Positions 8,620 to 18,252 of a DNA stretch of 62,552 nucleotides are shown here, in pieces. A program made the position numbers and the translations under genes. Where the stretch lies: positions 1 through 62,552 of the forward strand of contig CAMLKG010000027.1 in assembly GCA_946480695.1 (NCBI GenBank). Direction: 5' to 3'. The stretch is from an uncultured Cellvibrio sp. GTDB taxonomy: Bacteria; Pseudomonadota; Gammaproteobacteria; Pseudomonadales; Cellvibrionaceae. The notes beneath the pieces were generated by a model that was given only the letters and a program-made list of their open reading frames with translations, searched no databases and was not told the origin of the DNA. The stretch's first letter is position 1. Every line of letters begins with the position of its first letter.

Positions 8620-10122
8620 CTAGGGATTTAACCATTTATACATGGCGCCTTGCCAGGATATAAAACGATTTTTTAAATCAGCGTTCGCGTTGGGCAGAAA
8701 AATTTCCTGTTGGAAACCCGGCTGCCAGGCAGACGACAATCCCGTTGCCATAAAAGCCGTCCCCTGCAACGTTGCATCGGCATTTTCACTGCGGCAAACA
8801 TCAAGCCCGCTGATATCGGCTAGCTTTTGACATATATTGTTTGACTTGCTGAATCCGCCACTGATGAGGATACAGCGGATTTCATCGTACTTTTTCATTA
8901 ATTCGATATTAATAACAATCTGAAAAATTACCGATTCAATCCAGGCAAGAATTTTTTCCTGCGGTGATAAATCCGGTACAAATTTCGCCTCTAGATCAGT
9001 CCGCCAATAGGGAGCGCTTAATCCACCTATGGCATTTAAAAAATATACATCGCGGGCAGGATTCATTTGCAATGCCAAATCAATTTGCTCCTGTGTCACT
9101 TCGAATCCGGTTTGTTCCTGCATAAAAGGGATGGCGGAGGCCGCCCCATTAACCGTTGCCTCCCAGGCATACCAGGATTTATCAGCCAATTCCATCAAGT
9201 AACAAGGCGATGACGCGTTTGCATTTTCCGTTGCGCAATAGCTGTTTTGCGGAATCCAGAGTGGGCTAACCAGCAATCCTTCGGGCGCATGCAAAACACG
9301 ACTGACGCGTTGGATAAAAGCCCCGGTACCGATATTCACATAACAAGCGGAAACATCGGGGATGCCCGCCGCAAATAAAGAAGCGCCCTGGTCGCGCGCG
9401 CTGGCCGAAAATGGAATTGAATGGGTACCCAATTTTAGATTGCCGAAATGATCATTGTGATGACGGCACACAGGCAATATTGAACGGGGAATTTTAAACA
9501 GTGCCAATAACCGCTCGTCCCAATCGTTTCGGTGCAGGTTCCATAGAAGGGTACGTTGCGCGTGACCGGGATCGACAACATTTTTTTGCCCCAGCAAATG
9601 CCAGAAAATAAAACTGACGATGGGACCGACACACAGCGAATCCCCATCCAGCGCTTTTTTTACCGCTTCGACATTATCCAGGCACCAACGTATTTTACTG
9701 GCGCCGTAATGCGGCGATATGCGCAAGCCTGTAATCTGTTGCGCTTGGTGGTGTGTCAATGGAAATTGTTTGAGGTAAGGCTCACCGCGAATATCTTGCC
9801 AGCTTAACACCGGTGTTAATGCTTCGCCGGTTTTCGAGTCCCAGCATAAAAGTGACGAACCCTGCCCCGCAAAGCTCGCCGCCTTAATATCGCTAACGGC
9901 CTCGCCCAAATGCGCGCGAAGTTGATTTAAACAATTGCGAATACCCGACAGGATTTCATTGCCATCCTGCTCAATGTGAGGATAAGCGAAACCTTCATGT
10001 TGATAGTGGCTGGTGGCGCAAGGTGCCGAAAACTGGCAAACCAATTTACCGGATTCAGTATAAATACCAACGCGGGAACTCTGGCCGCCCTGGTCTATTG
10101 CGAGGTAAAGATTTTCCTTCAT
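8620..10122 (-). CDS. FGGY-family carbohydrate kinase
   Basis: ATP-dependent kinase of a sugar or polyol, 500 residues, the normal FGGY length. The N-terminal actin-like fold starts with LAIDQGGQSSRVGIY (phosphate 1 loop), then SFAGQGSSLLCWD and LSWQDIRGE. The second lobe carries SARDQGASLFAAG, NIGTGAFIQR (phosphate 2) and ISGGFSKSNNICQKLAD (adenosine site). These fit the glycerol/xylulose kinase group, but no single substrate is recognisable. It stands alone: no transporter, isomerase or dehydrogenase is beside it. The ATG at 10122 is preceded on its strand by AAGGGCAAGTGCC. Confidence 0.85.
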   Translation of the reverse strand: MKENLYLAIDQGGQSSRVGIYTESGKLVCQFSAPCATSHYQHEGFAYPHIEQDGNEILSGIRNCLNQLRAHLGEAVSDIKAASFAGQGSSLLCWDSKTGEALTPVLSWQDIRGEPYLKQFPLTHHQAQQITGLRISPHYGASKIRWCLDNVEAVKKALDGDSLCVGPIVSFIFWHLLGQKNVVDPGHAQRTLLWNLHRNDWDERLLALFKIPRSILPVCRHHNDHFGNLKLGTHSIPFSASARDQGASLFAAGIPDVSACYVNIGTGAFIQRVSRVLHAPEGLLVSPLWIPQNSYCATENANASSPCYLMELADKSWYAWEATVNGAASAIPFMQEQTGFEVTQEQIDLALQMNPARDVYFLNAIGGLSAPYWRTDLEAKFVPDLSPQEKILAWIESVIFQIVINIELMKKYDEIRCILISGGFSKSNNICQKLADISGLDVCRSENADATLQGTAFMATGLSSAWQPGFQQEIFLPNANADLKNRFISWQGAMYKWLNP

Positions 10123-10280
10123 GGCACTTGCCCTTATTAATTAATGCAAGTGTAGCTCGAAGTTTTCCACGAATCCTGCGAGGGGTTGGTTGTGATGGGA
10201 TAGTTGTTATAAAAGCGCCGGAGCCGCGTGATTCCTGCGCTTTTGAAATAACAATCCGGCTGCGACTATGCAACCTGGTG

Positions 10281-10622
10281 TCATTCAACCGGTTTGGGGT
10301 TGGGAATAAAGGTGCCGTAAGGGAACTGGGCAATTTTATCGCCGCCGCCTTTAATCTCGGTGATTTTTACCGGCCCTTCTTTCTCGACTTCATCGATGCG
10401 TACAATAGAATGCATTGGGATATAGGAACGCTTTACACCGGCAAACTCGTTCTTGAGCTTCTCTTCAGCCGGATCAATCAATACCTGGGTGCGTTCACCA
10501 AATACAAACTCCTCGATTTCTATAAAGCCGTACATCTCACTTTGATAAATCGCAGAGCAAAAGACTTCGTAAACCTGGCCCTGGTTCAGGAATATCACTT
10601 TGTAAACGGGTTTAGCAGCCAT
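10281..10622 (-). CDS. DUF1820 family protein
   Basis: Small cytosolic protein of 113 residues matching the DUF1820 group found in gammaproteobacteria. The pattern is KPVYKVIFLNQGQVYEVF at the start, then GFIEIEEFVFGE, an SYIPMHSIVRIDEVEKEG segment and a C-terminal FPYGTFIPNPKP. The frame is open further upstream to 10688, but ATG 10622 follows AGAGAG and matches the conserved start. Function unknown. It is divergent from the RhlE-type helicase with 310 bases between starts. Confidence 0.85.
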   Translation of the reverse strand: MAAKPVYKVIFLNQGQVYEVFCSAIYQSEMYGFIEIEEFVFGERTQVLIDPAEEKLKNEFAGVKRSYIPMHSIVRIDEVEKEGPVKITEIKGGGDKIAQFPYGTFIPNPKPVE

Positions 10623-10932
10623 AACACTCTCTTGTAAATCAATACACCACCGGATTGGCCCGGCAAAAGGGCGCGCAGAATACCACAAAGTTTCCCTATT
10701 CTCGCCCCGGGTGGCGTTTTTTTATACACAATTATTAGTCCATTGCGCTATTAAGTGCCTCTTCTACTTACCACTATTGGGTTAAGTGGATATAGAAAAC
10801 TACCTGGTGTCGAATTGAAGTTCTCCATGCCTATTCGACGAGGCGTTGCGAAAAGGCAATGAGGGTTCGCCAGATTTGACCGGCTCCCGTTATACTGCGC
10901 GCCCTTTTCAGCGGTAATGGTGGAGATGCCCC
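10623..10932. other. Intergenic region between DUF1820 gene and rhlE
   Basis: Divergent promoter region of 310 bases. TATACT at 10891-10896, 37 bases before the rhlE start, is a fair -10 element, but the nearest TTGAC (10876) is too close to be its -35. No RNA gene or other open frame seen. Confidence 0.4.
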
Positions 10933-12297
10933 ATGAACTTTGCTTCCCTTGGCCTTGCGCCGGATTTACTCCTCGCCCTCAAAACCATTGGCTTTAAAAC
11001 ACTGACCCCGATACAGGAACAAGCCATTCCCGCCGCGCGACGTGGTATCGACCTGCTTGCCACGGCCCAAACCGGCACCGGCAAAACCGCCGCCTATGGC
11101 CTGCCGGTACTGCAACAGATGCTGGAAAAGCCCAAGGGAACGGAAGCCGGTTTTGTGCGCACCCTGATTCTCGCCCCTACCCGCGAATTGGTAGAGCAAA
11201 TCGCCAAGGCCCTGCAGGAGTTTGCCCAGTTCACACCGTTTAAAATTGCGGCGGCCTATGGCGGGGTGAAAGTTACCAGCCAAGGGGCGAAATTACGCGC
11301 CGGTGTCGATATCCTTGTCGCCACCCCCGGTCGTTTGAAAGAGCATATCGAATTGGAAAACCTGAACCTGGCCAAGGTGGAGTTTGTGGTATTGGATGAA
11401 GCCGACCGCATGCTGGATATGGGGTTCGTGGTGGATATACACGCGATTCTCACCAGCATCACCCGTAAACACCAAACACTTTTCTTCTCGGCAACCGGCT
11501 CGCCGCTGGTTACCAACCTCTCAAGGCAGGCGATGAATCGCCCCACGCTCATCACTGTCACCAAACGCAATTCCGTTGCGGACACGGTGGACCATGTGCT
11601 CTACCCCGTGGATAGCACGCGTAAATACGAACTCTTTATCCACTTGCTGCGCAACCAAAACTGGTACCAGGTGATGGTTTTCAGCAGCACCCGCGAGGCT
11701 GCGGAACAACTGGTACAGGCCTTAAAAAATGACAAGGTGGATGCAGCGGTAATCCACAGTGAGAAAACCCAGGGATCACGCCGGCGCGCGTTGCAAGAGT
11801 TTAAAGAGGGCAAATTGCAAGTATTGGTGGCGACCGAGGTAGCTGCGCGCGGACTGGACATCCAGGGGCTGGATTACGTCGTTAACCTCGACCTGCCATT
11901 CTTTACGGAGGATTATGTACATCGCGTAGGCCGTACCGGTCGCGCCGGTAAAAAAGGCACAGCCATTTCGTTGGTAACACCGGCGGAAGAACATAAAATC
12001 TCGCTGATTGAAGAAGTGATCGGAACCAAAATCAAACGCGAAAAGATCAAGGGTTTTGAAGTGACGGAGCAAGTCGTAAAAGTGGTGAGCAAACCCAAAA
12101 GCAGTTTGCTAAAACTGGCGGCCAAAAAACCGGTAAGGACATCATCCACCGCAAAAACATCGGCGCGTAAAGCCACAGGTGCCAAGATGGGCCGTCTTTC
12201 CGCCACCAAAACGGCAAGCACAGCTACCGGTAAACCGATGAAGGCCAGCACCAGGACAACACGCGGCACTAAACCCGCGGCGCCTAAAAAGCGTTAA
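10933..12297 (+). CDS. rhlE: DEAD-box ATP-dependent RNA helicase, RhlE type
   Basis: RNA-unwinding ATPase of ribosome assembly and RNA decay, cytosolic, 454 residues. The Q motif is FKTLTPIQEQAIP (21-33). Motif I is AQTGTGKT (45-52); then come APTRELVEQ (Ia), LDEADRMLDMGF (II), SATGSP (III, one residue off the usual SAT), ATEVAARGLDI (V) and HRVGRTGRAGKKG (VI). The last 90 residues are a Lys/Ala/Thr-rich basic tail typical of RNA-binding extensions. The ATG at 10933 follows GGTGGAGATGCCCC. It faces the DUF6172 gene convergently with 41 bases between. Confidence 0.92.
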   Translation: MNFASLGLAPDLLLALKTIGFKTLTPIQEQAIPAARRGIDLLATAQTGTGKTAAYGLPVLQQMLEKPKGTEAGFVRTLILAPTRELVEQIAKALQEFAQFTPFKIAAAYGGVKVTSQGAKLRAGVDILVATPGRLKEHIELENLNLAKVEFVVLDEADRMLDMGFVVDIHAILTSITRKHQTLFFSATGSPLVTNLSRQAMNRPTLITVTKRNSVADTVDHVLYPVDSTRKYELFIHLLRNQNWYQVMVFSSTREAAEQLVQALKNDKVDAAVIHSEKTQGSRRRALQEFKEGKLQVLVATEVAARGLDIQGLDYVVNLDLPFFTEDYVHRVGRTGRAGKKGTAISLVTPAEEHKISLIEEVIGTKIKREKIKGFEVTEQVVKVVSKPKSSLLKLAAKKPVRTSSTAKTSARKATGAKMGRLSATKTASTATGKPMKASTRTTRGTKPAAPKKR

Positions 12298-12338
12298 CGA
12301 TTATCCGAATCGCCTGATCACCGGCGTTTGACAACCTA

Positions 12339-12665
12339 TCAATCCCCAAGGTCTTCATCGTTATCCAAATCGTCTGCGTATGTGCGCGGCTTGCGCACCG
12401 CGGCACGCGCCAGGATTTCGATATAAAACCCCTCGCCTCCACCTGCTTTTACCTTATCCATCAAGCCAATGAGATCAGCCAGGCGAACTTCCTGAGCCTC
12501 CGCTTCGGTCGCACCAAAACGGCAATCAAAAGCCCAGTAATCACTGCCGGCAGGCAGCGCTTTGTTGCGTTCGCGCTTCACGTATTTGCGCACCTCGTGC
12601 TTGATAGCTTCGAATAAACGTTCCGGATGTTTACCTTCAATATTGAGTTTGAATGTCTTTTTCAT
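12339..12665 (-). CDS. DUF6172 family protein
   Basis: Small 108-residue protein with the DUF6172 pattern: MKKTFKLN start, HPERLFEAIKHEVRKYVKRE in the first third, YWAFDCRFG in the middle and GFYIEILARAAVRKP near the end, finishing in an acidic tail DDLDNDEDLGD. No catalytic motif or membrane segment is visible. ATG 12665 is preceded on its strand by GAGCAGCC. It is convergent with the helicase gene and divergent from miaB. Function unknown. Confidence 0.8.
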   Translation of the reverse strand: MKKTFKLNIEGKHPERLFEAIKHEVRKYVKRERNKALPAGSDYWAFDCRFGATEAEAQEVRLADLIGLMDKVKAGGGEGFYIEILARAAVRKPRTYADDLDNDEDLGD

Positions 12666-12780
12666 GGCTGCTCGGTGTTGGTCAGAGATAGGCGGGCGCG
12701 CATCTTACCGCAATCGCCCCAGGTAAGCTGCAAACAAAGGTAAGCTGCAAACAAATGGTGATTCTCAGAGCCCAACCGCC

Positions 12781-12786
12781 TATAAT
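12781..12786 (+). promoter_or_regulatory. Putative -10 element of the miaB promoter
   Basis: Exact TATAAT followed by GCGCGCC, 58 bases before the chosen miaB start. No convincing -35 hexamer lies 16-18 bases upstream, so the call rests on the -10 match and position. Confidence 0.45.
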
Positions 12787-12844
12787 GCGCGCCTCTATTT
12801 TTGCACGATTTTTAATCAAATCAGCAGTTATGCAGGTGTTGTCG

Positions 12845-14221
12845 ATGTCCGCCACAGAAACCCCAACCAAAAAGCTCTATATCAAAACTCATGGCTGCCA
12901 GATGAATGAGTATGATTCATCGCGGATGCGCGACTTACTGGGCGAATCCCACAATATGGTGGCAACCGAAAACCCCGAGGAAGCGGACGTTATCCTCATC
13001 AATACCTGTTCCATCCGCGAAAAAGCCCAGGAAAAGTTATTCCATGAACTGGGCAGGTGGAAAAACCTTAAGAAAAAGAACCCCGGCCTGGTGATCGGCG
13101 TCGGTGGTTGCGTAGCCAGCCAGGAAGGCGCCGCCATTGCCGAGCGAGCGCCCTTCGTCGATTTAATTTTCGGCCCGCAAACCCTGCACCGCTTGCCGGA
13201 AATGATGGAAACCAAAAAGAACAATGGCGTGGTTGTGGTGGATGTGAGTTTCCCGGAGATCGAAAAGTTCGATCGCCTGCCCCAACCCGACGCCGATGGC
13301 GTCAGTGCATTTGTCTCCATTATGGAAGGCTGCTCCAAGTACTGTACCTTCTGCGTTGTGCCTTACACCCGTGGCGAAGAAGTCAGTCGCCCGGTGGCGG
13401 ATGTAATGGCGGAAATTATCCACCTCGCGAAACAAGGGGTGCGCGAAGTGAATCTGTTGGGGCAAAACGTTAATGCGTATCGCGGTGAGGCTACTGACGG
13501 AACCACCACTGACCTTGCCGAATTGATTACTTACGTGGCAGCGATTGAAGGCATTGACCGTATTCGCTTCACTACCTCACACCCGGTGGAATTTACCGAC
13601 TCGCTAATTGATGTTTATAACCAGGTGCCCGAGCTGGTCAGTCATTTGCATTTACCGGTACAAAGCGGTTCCGACCGTATCCTGATGGCGATGAAACGCG
13701 GCCATACAACCCTGGAATACAAATCCAAGCTCCGTCGCCTTAAAAAAATTCGCCCGAACATCAGTTTCTCTTCCGATTTCATTATTGGTTTCCCCGGCGA
13801 AACAGAGGCCGATTTTGAAGCGACCATGAAGCTAATCCATGAAATGGAATTCGATACTTCCTTTAGTTTTATCTACAGCCCACGCCCCGGCACACCGGCA
13901 GCCGATTTACCCGATGACACACCGGAAGAAGTAAAAAAGCATCGCCTGGCTATTTTGCAAGATCGCATCATCCAACAGGCAATGGTGATCAGCCGCCGCA
14001 TGGTTGGCAACACCGAACGTATTCTGGTCTCGGGTTACTCCAAAAAAGATCCGGGGCAATTGTGCGGCCGCACTGAAAATAATCGGGTAGTCAATTTCCG
14101 CAGTGACAATCCGCAATTGATTGGAAAGTTCGCTGATGTATTGATAGAAGAAGCACTACCGAATTCCTTGCGCGGTAGCCTGATCAGTTCGGAATTGGAT
14201 AGCGATTGGATAAAACCCTAA
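12845..14221 (+). CDS. miaB: tRNA-2-methylthio-N6-dimethylallyladenosine synthase
   Basis: Radical-SAM methylthiotransferase that converts i6A37 to ms2i6A37 in tRNAs reading UNN codons. With the ATG at 12845 the protein has 458 residues. The N-terminal UPF0004 domain supplies three Cys of the auxiliary cluster ([33 protein letters not shown]). The radical-SAM domain has [16 protein letters not shown] (CxxxCxxC), and a C-terminal TRAM domain ends near LRGSLI. The frame opens at 12755 and ATG 12830 is possible, but AGGTG sits 6 bases before 12845 and this start matches the family. In many relatives ybeZ follows directly; here about 8.4 kb separates them. Confidence 0.96.
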   Translation: MSATETPTKKLYIKTHGCQMNEYDSSRMRDLLGESHNMVATENPEEADVILINTCSIREKAQEKLFHELGRWKNLKKKNPGLVIGVGGCVASQEGAAIAERAPFVDLIFGPQTLHRLPEMMETKKNNGVVVVDVSFPEIEKFDRLPQPDADGVSAFVSIMEGCSKYCTFCVVPYTRGEEVSRPVADVMAEIIHLAKQGVREVNLLGQNVNAYRGEATDGTTTDLAELITYVAAIEGIDRIRFTTSHPVEFTDSLIDVYNQVPELVSHLHLPVQSGSDRILMAMKRGHTTLEYKSKLRRLKKIRPNISFSSDFIIGFPGETEADFEATMKLIHEMEFDTSFSFIYSPRPGTPAADLPDDTPEEVKKHRLAILQDRIIQQAMVISRRMVGNTERILVSGYSKKDPGQLCGRTENNRVVNFRSDNPQLIGKFADVLIEEALPNSLRGSLISSELDSDWIKP

Positions 14222-14240
14222 CATTTGAATCCAGATCGAT

Positions 14241-14276
14241 AAAAAGCCTGTGTGGTTATGCAACACAGGCTTTTTT
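14241..14276. terminator. Bidirectional terminator between miaB and hybrid kinase gene
   Basis: Stem AAAAGCCTGTGT / AACACAGGCTTTT with an A-run on the left and T-run on the right, centred between two convergent stops. This ends the miaB transcript. Confidence 0.9.
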
Positions 14277-14303
14277 ATGGTCTTTTGGATACCCCCCATT
14301 CGG

Positions 14304-16241
14304 TTAATTACCCAACACTTTTTGCAATTGCTCCAGCGAAACGGGTTTTAACAAAAAGTCGCTAATACCGGCTTCTGATGCGCGCACTTTATCAAGCTCC
14401 TCGCCGCTGGAAACGATAATGCGACTATCGGGCAAAACGGATCGAATCTGCGCCGCCAATACATAACCATTCATATCCGGCAAATGGATATCCACCATTA
14501 CAATAGCGGGGGAATATTCGTTGGCTTTTACCAGTGCCGCGGCGCCATCCTGGGCGGTAACAGCTTCCCAGCCCAACAATCCCAACAAGGCGGCCATCGC
14601 CTGCAACGCATCTGCATCATCTTCGACGACCAATATGGATTCACCTTTTCTTTCCTTTCCAACCGGTAATTCGGAAGGAAATGACGGCAGGAAATTCGCC
14701 AGGCATTCATAAAGCCGCGCCTGGTCAACCGGTTTACCTAAATAGAAGGAAAAACCGGATTCATAACACTGGTCCATATCGCCTCTCATATGCGCAGCGG
14801 TCAGTGCTACCAAAGGCGGATTAAAACCTTTTGCCCGCAGTTGTTTTGCGGCTTCATGGCCATCCATTACCGGCATATGTATATCCATTAAAACAATGTC
14901 GAAACCCCGGCCCTGGGCAGCCTCAGCGTCGATCAGGCGCAAAGCCTCCTCACCATTGTTCGCGAACATAACTTCGAGCCCGGTTAACGCAACGAAATGG
15001 CCCATCAGCAGGCGAATGTCCCGTAAGTCGTCAACAACCAGTACACGCCCACGGAATTGGGGAACTACTGTATTTTTTTCACCTGCCAAATCAAAATCCA
15101 AATGCAGCAATTCGGATTCACATTGGGTGAGATCACCCGGGTCCACCGTGAAACTGAAATTACTCCCCTTACCTACCTCGCTGGTTACCTGGATGTGACC
15201 GCCAAGGCGCGCCACCAGCATTTTGCTGATGGTTAACCCCAAACCGGTACCAGCGCGGGGGTGCGCATAGGTATCCTTTGATTGCACAAAAGGTTCAAAA
15301 ATGAGTTCGAGGACATCCTTACAAATACCAATGCCCGTGTCGCTGACGGTAAATGCAATTTTTTCCCTCTCATCTTCAAACACGCGCTGGATATGCAAAA
15401 CCACTTCGCCCTCATTGGTAAATTTGATTGCATTACCAATCAAATTCAACAAGATCTGGCGCAGCCGCATGGGGTCCGTATAAACGTAAGCAGGAAGCGG
15501 TTCCGGAGCCTCGACACGCAACTGGAGATTTTTATCGACCGCGGCCCCTTGCATTAAAAAATAAATATCGCACAGGAACGAAGAAAGATGGACCGATTGT
15601 TTTTCCAGTTCGAGTTTACCCGCTTCGATTTTGGATAAATCCAGGACATCATTTAACAGGCCAAGCAAATGTTTGCCATTGCGATGAACAATGTGCAAAT
15701 GGGCAAGGCTTTCCATATCAGTGATTTTATTAATTAACAGCTCGGTAAAACCCAGGATGGCTGAAAGCGGGGTTCGCAATTCATGGCTTAAATGCGCCAG
15801 GAATTCACTCTTGGCGCGATTCTCCGTCTCGGCCTTTAACCGCTCCACCCTCTCCTTTTCTACATCCCTGCGCGCGAGGGCGTAACGAATTGAACGTGCA
15901 AGCTGCTCCGCGCTTAGGCCGGACTTCACTAAATAATCCACGGCACCCGCTTCGAGCGCCTGGATATCGACCTCCGCCCGATGAATGCCGGTTAACAAAA
16001 TTATCGGGCCGGAAAAACCCACATTCTGTGCTTGCCGCAACAGAGCAATACCGTCCTGGGCACCGAGTTTATAATCCATCAAACACAAGTCATGCAAATT
16101 GGTACTGAGTAAAGACAAACCTTTTTCAAAACTGGACGCCCACTCCAGTTGATAATCCTGATTAATTTCGCCCAATAACTCCTTGGTCAACAAAAAATCA
16201 TCTTCGTCATCATCAACAATAAGGAGTTTGACCGTTTGCAT
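14304..16241 (-). CDS. hybrid histidine kinase: REC-HisKA-HATPase-REC-REC
   Basis: A 645-residue soluble phosphorelay protein. An N-terminal receiver has phosphoacceptor D56 (LCLMDYKLG) and K106. A short coiled coil leads to HisKA with H153 in SHELRTPLS. The HATPase has N270 (NLIGNAIKFT), DTGIGI near 301 and GTGLGL near 331. A second receiver has D453 (LMDIHMPVMDG) and a third D584 (VMVDIHLPDMNG). There is no membrane segment or sensory domain, so its input is probably phosphate passed to the first receiver. It is the last gene of the minus-strand signalling run, 21 bases after the CheY-like gene, and would act downstream of the CHASE3 kinase. Confidence 0.93.
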   Translation of the reverse strand: MQTVKLLIVDDDEDDFLLTKELLGEINQDYQLEWASSFEKGLSLLSTNLHDLCLMDYKLGAQDGIALLRQAQNVGFSGPIILLTGIHRAEVDIQALEAGAVDYLVKSGLSAEQLARSIRYALARRDVEKERVERLKAETENRAKSEFLAHLSHELRTPLSAILGFTELLINKITDMESLAHLHIVHRNGKHLLGLLNDVLDLSKIEAGKLELEKQSVHLSSFLCDIYFLMQGAAVDKNLQLRVEAPEPLPAYVYTDPMRLRQILLNLIGNAIKFTNEGEVVLHIQRVFEDEREKIAFTVSDTGIGICKDVLELIFEPFVQSKDTYAHPRAGTGLGLTISKMLVARLGGHIQVTSEVGKGSNFSFTVDPGDLTQCESELLHLDFDLAGEKNTVVPQFRGRVLVVDDLRDIRLLMGHFVALTGLEVMFANNGEEALRLIDAEAAQGRGFDIVLMDIHMPVMDGHEAAKQLRAKGFNPPLVALTAAHMRGDMDQCYESGFSFYLGKPVDQARLYECLANFLPSFPSELPVGKERKGESILVVEDDADALQAMAALLGLLGWEAVTAQDGAAALVKANEYSPAIVMVDIHLPDMNGYVLAAQIRSVLPDSRIIVSSGEELDKVRASEAGISDFLLKPVSLEQLQKVLGN

Positions 16242-16262
16242 AGCAGCTCTCCAGTGTAACGC

Positions 16263-16706
16263 CTAGGGCAGCTCCACAAATTCCACCCAATACCTACCCA
16301 TTACCCGCATCAGCTCCACCAGCGCGTCAAAGGTAACCGGTTTTGTAATATAAGATGCAGCGCCCAGATCATACCCTTTGACCATATCTTCCTCCGCCTT
16401 GGAGGTTGTAAGAATAACCACTGGGATGCGACGCAAGTTTTTGTCTGCCTTGATTTTTGCAAGGGCTTCGCGCCCGTCCATCTTGGGCATATTCAAATCA
16501 AGCAAAATCAGGCCGGGCATGGGATAGCGTGAACGATCCGCATACTCACCCTTCCCATGCAAATAATTCAATAATTCCACACCGTTTTCGACGAAATATA
16601 ATTCATTCAGCACCCGGCTTTCGTGCATGGCTTCATGGGTAAGCAGGCGATCATCCTTATCGTCTTCAGCCATTAGGATCACCAGGGGTTTCTTGGGTAA
16701 ATTCAT
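16263..16706 (-). CDS. single-domain response regulator (Rcp1/CheY-like)
   Basis: A 147-residue stand-alone receiver. Acidic pocket EDDKDD at 14-19, phosphoacceptor D70 in LILLDLNMPKMDG, Thr in LTTSK and Lys in YITKPV complete the active site. The extra loop between beta-3 and the helix (YLHGKGEYADRSRYPMPG) is typical of the Rcp1 group that pairs with phytochrome-type or CHASE3 kinases. It sits 10 bases after the CHASE3 kinase gene and 21 bases before the hybrid kinase, so the three are almost certainly co-transcribed. It has no output domain and most likely shuttles phosphate. Confidence 0.93.
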   Translation of the reverse strand: MNLPKKPLVILMAEDDKDDRLLTHEAMHESRVLNELYFVENGVELLNYLHGKGEYADRSRYPMPGLILLDLNMPKMDGREALAKIKADKNLRRIPVVILTTSKAEEDMVKGYDLGAASYITKPVTFDALVELMRVMGRYWVEFVELP

Positions 16707-16716
16707 AAACTCACCG

Positions 16717-18252
16717 TCATTTATTTAGGATCACCGATTCAGAGGACAGCCTGTTAACATCCAGTGGCTCAATGACCAATTGTTTCATTGGCAAACGAAT
16801 AATAAATGTTGCCCCTTTACCCAATTCACTTTCTGCCTCAATGCTTCCTCCATGGCGCTCAATTATTTTACGGCACAATGCCAAGCCGATCCCCGTCCCT
16901 GAATACTCGTCCCGCCCATGCAAACGCTGGAACAAATTAAATACCCGGTCCGCATAATGGGGATCGAATCCTATACCATGGTCGGAAAATTTAATGCAGC
17001 ACCATTCGCGATTATCTTCAACCAGCGGAGATTCGTATCCTTGATTGCAAGTGACTTTAATAACGGGTGGCTTATCCGGTTGGCGGAATTTGAGGCTGTT
17101 TGTCATTAAATTCATAAACACTTGCCCCATCTGCGAAGCATCCGCATCAATCGTAGGTAAGGATTCTATATAGAGCTTTGCACCGCTATCTTCAATGGCA
17201 TAATCCAGGTCATCCAGGACCCGGGCCATCACCTGGTTCAGATCAACCTGTACAAATGGTTTTTGTTTGGTGGTAACACGTGAAAAACTCAGTAGATCGT
17301 CTATCAAAATAGACATACGCTCGGACGCAGCTTGCATGCGCTTTACATAGTCGGCGCCACGTTCACCCAATTCATTCATATACTTTTGTTGCAAACGATC
17401 CCCAAAGGCCCGGATTTTCCGCAAGGGTTCCTGCAAGTCATGGGACGCAACAAAAGCAAAAGCTTCCAACTCTTTATTGCTACGCTGCAATTCCTCGGAA
17501 TATTGCATCAACGCCTGGGTTCGAGCATCCACCTTGGCTTCCAATTCGCTATTGGCACGTTCCAGTGCACGGTATAAATCCGCGACCTTCGACGAATTGC
17601 GATACAAGATAAAAAAAATCCCGAGGGACAAAACCAAACCGATCGAATTGGTCAACAGTAGGGAAATAACAATAAATTGGCGATTATTGAGCGCATGGCT
17701 TTTATTTTCCTTAAGCCTTTGCGCCTCATCGATTTCCATCTCCCCAATCAAGTCGGTAATTGACTCCATCAGCTTGATGCCTTCATCCGTCCTGATTTTA
17801 TTGATAGCTTCCCTATACCTATCCTCCCCGGTTAATCCCACGAGCATCTGCATTTCGTCAATTTTCGCCAATACAAGGGAATACAATTCATTGTAACGTT
17901 TGCTTTGCGCGGGTATTTCATCTGAAGCGTCATTTAATTTGTTGAGCAAACCATCAATAACGTGCAAGGTTTTATGATAGGGTTCGAGGTAATTTTCATC
18001 CGATGTCAATAGAAAACCGCGCTGGCTGCTTTCGGCAGCCAGCAATTCGGTTTTTAAATCTTTAATAAGGTTAATGGTTTGCAGATTGTTATTAATGCTA
18101 CGGTTATTAGCAGCAATAATATTGACCGAGCGGTAAGAAAACACAGCACTGATGACGAAAAAGCTAATTACCGTCGCCAGCACAAAATGCCAGACATAAC
18201 TGGACATACCTCCGAAAACTGTTTCATCAGGGACGGGTGGCACATTGCTCAT
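16717..18252 (-). CDS. CHASE3-domain membrane sensor histidine kinase
   Basis: Inner-membrane kinase of 511 residues. TM1 lies at about 20-40 and TM2 at about 193-216, with a periplasmic helical CHASE3 domain between them (AAESSQRGFLLTSDENYLEPY is its signature segment). A coiled coil leads to HisKA with H271 (FAFVASHDLQEPLRKI, the phytochrome-like type) and a HATPase with NLMTNSLKFRQ, FSDHGIGFD and GTGIGLALCRK. CHASE3 ligands are mostly unknown. Its ATG at 18252 overlaps the stop of the small DHp gene by the four bases ATGA, indicating translational coupling. It is the only visible membrane sensor of the block. Confidence 0.94.
   Translation of the reverse strand: MSNVPPVPDETVFGGMSSYVWHFVLATVISFFVISAVFSYRSVNIIAANNRSINNNLQTINLIKDLKTELLAAESSQRGFLLTSDENYLEPYHKTLHVIDGLLNKLNDASDEIPAQSKRYNELYSLVLAKIDEMQMLVGLTGEDRYREAINKIRTDEGIKLMESITDLIGEMEIDEAQRLKENKSHALNNRQFIVISLLLTNSIGLVLSLGIFFILYRNSSKVADLYRALERANSELEAKVDARTQALMQYSEELQRSNKELEAFAFVASHDLQEPLRKIRAFGDRLQQKYMNELGERGADYVKRMQAASERMSILIDDLLSFSRVTTKQKPFVQVDLNQVMARVLDDLDYAIEDSGAKLYIESLPTIDADASQMGQVFMNLMTNSLKFRQPDKPPVIKVTCNQGYESPLVEDNREWCCIKFSDHGIGFDPHYADRVFNLFQRLHGRDEYSGTGIGLALCRKIIERHGGSIEAESELGKGATFIIRLPMKQLVIEPLDVNRLSSESVILNK

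Noticed and set aside
10876..10896. TTGACC and TATACT as a sigma-70 promoter for rhlE
   Set aside because: Spacing between the hexamers is only 9 bases; only the -10-like element is kept as a weak note.
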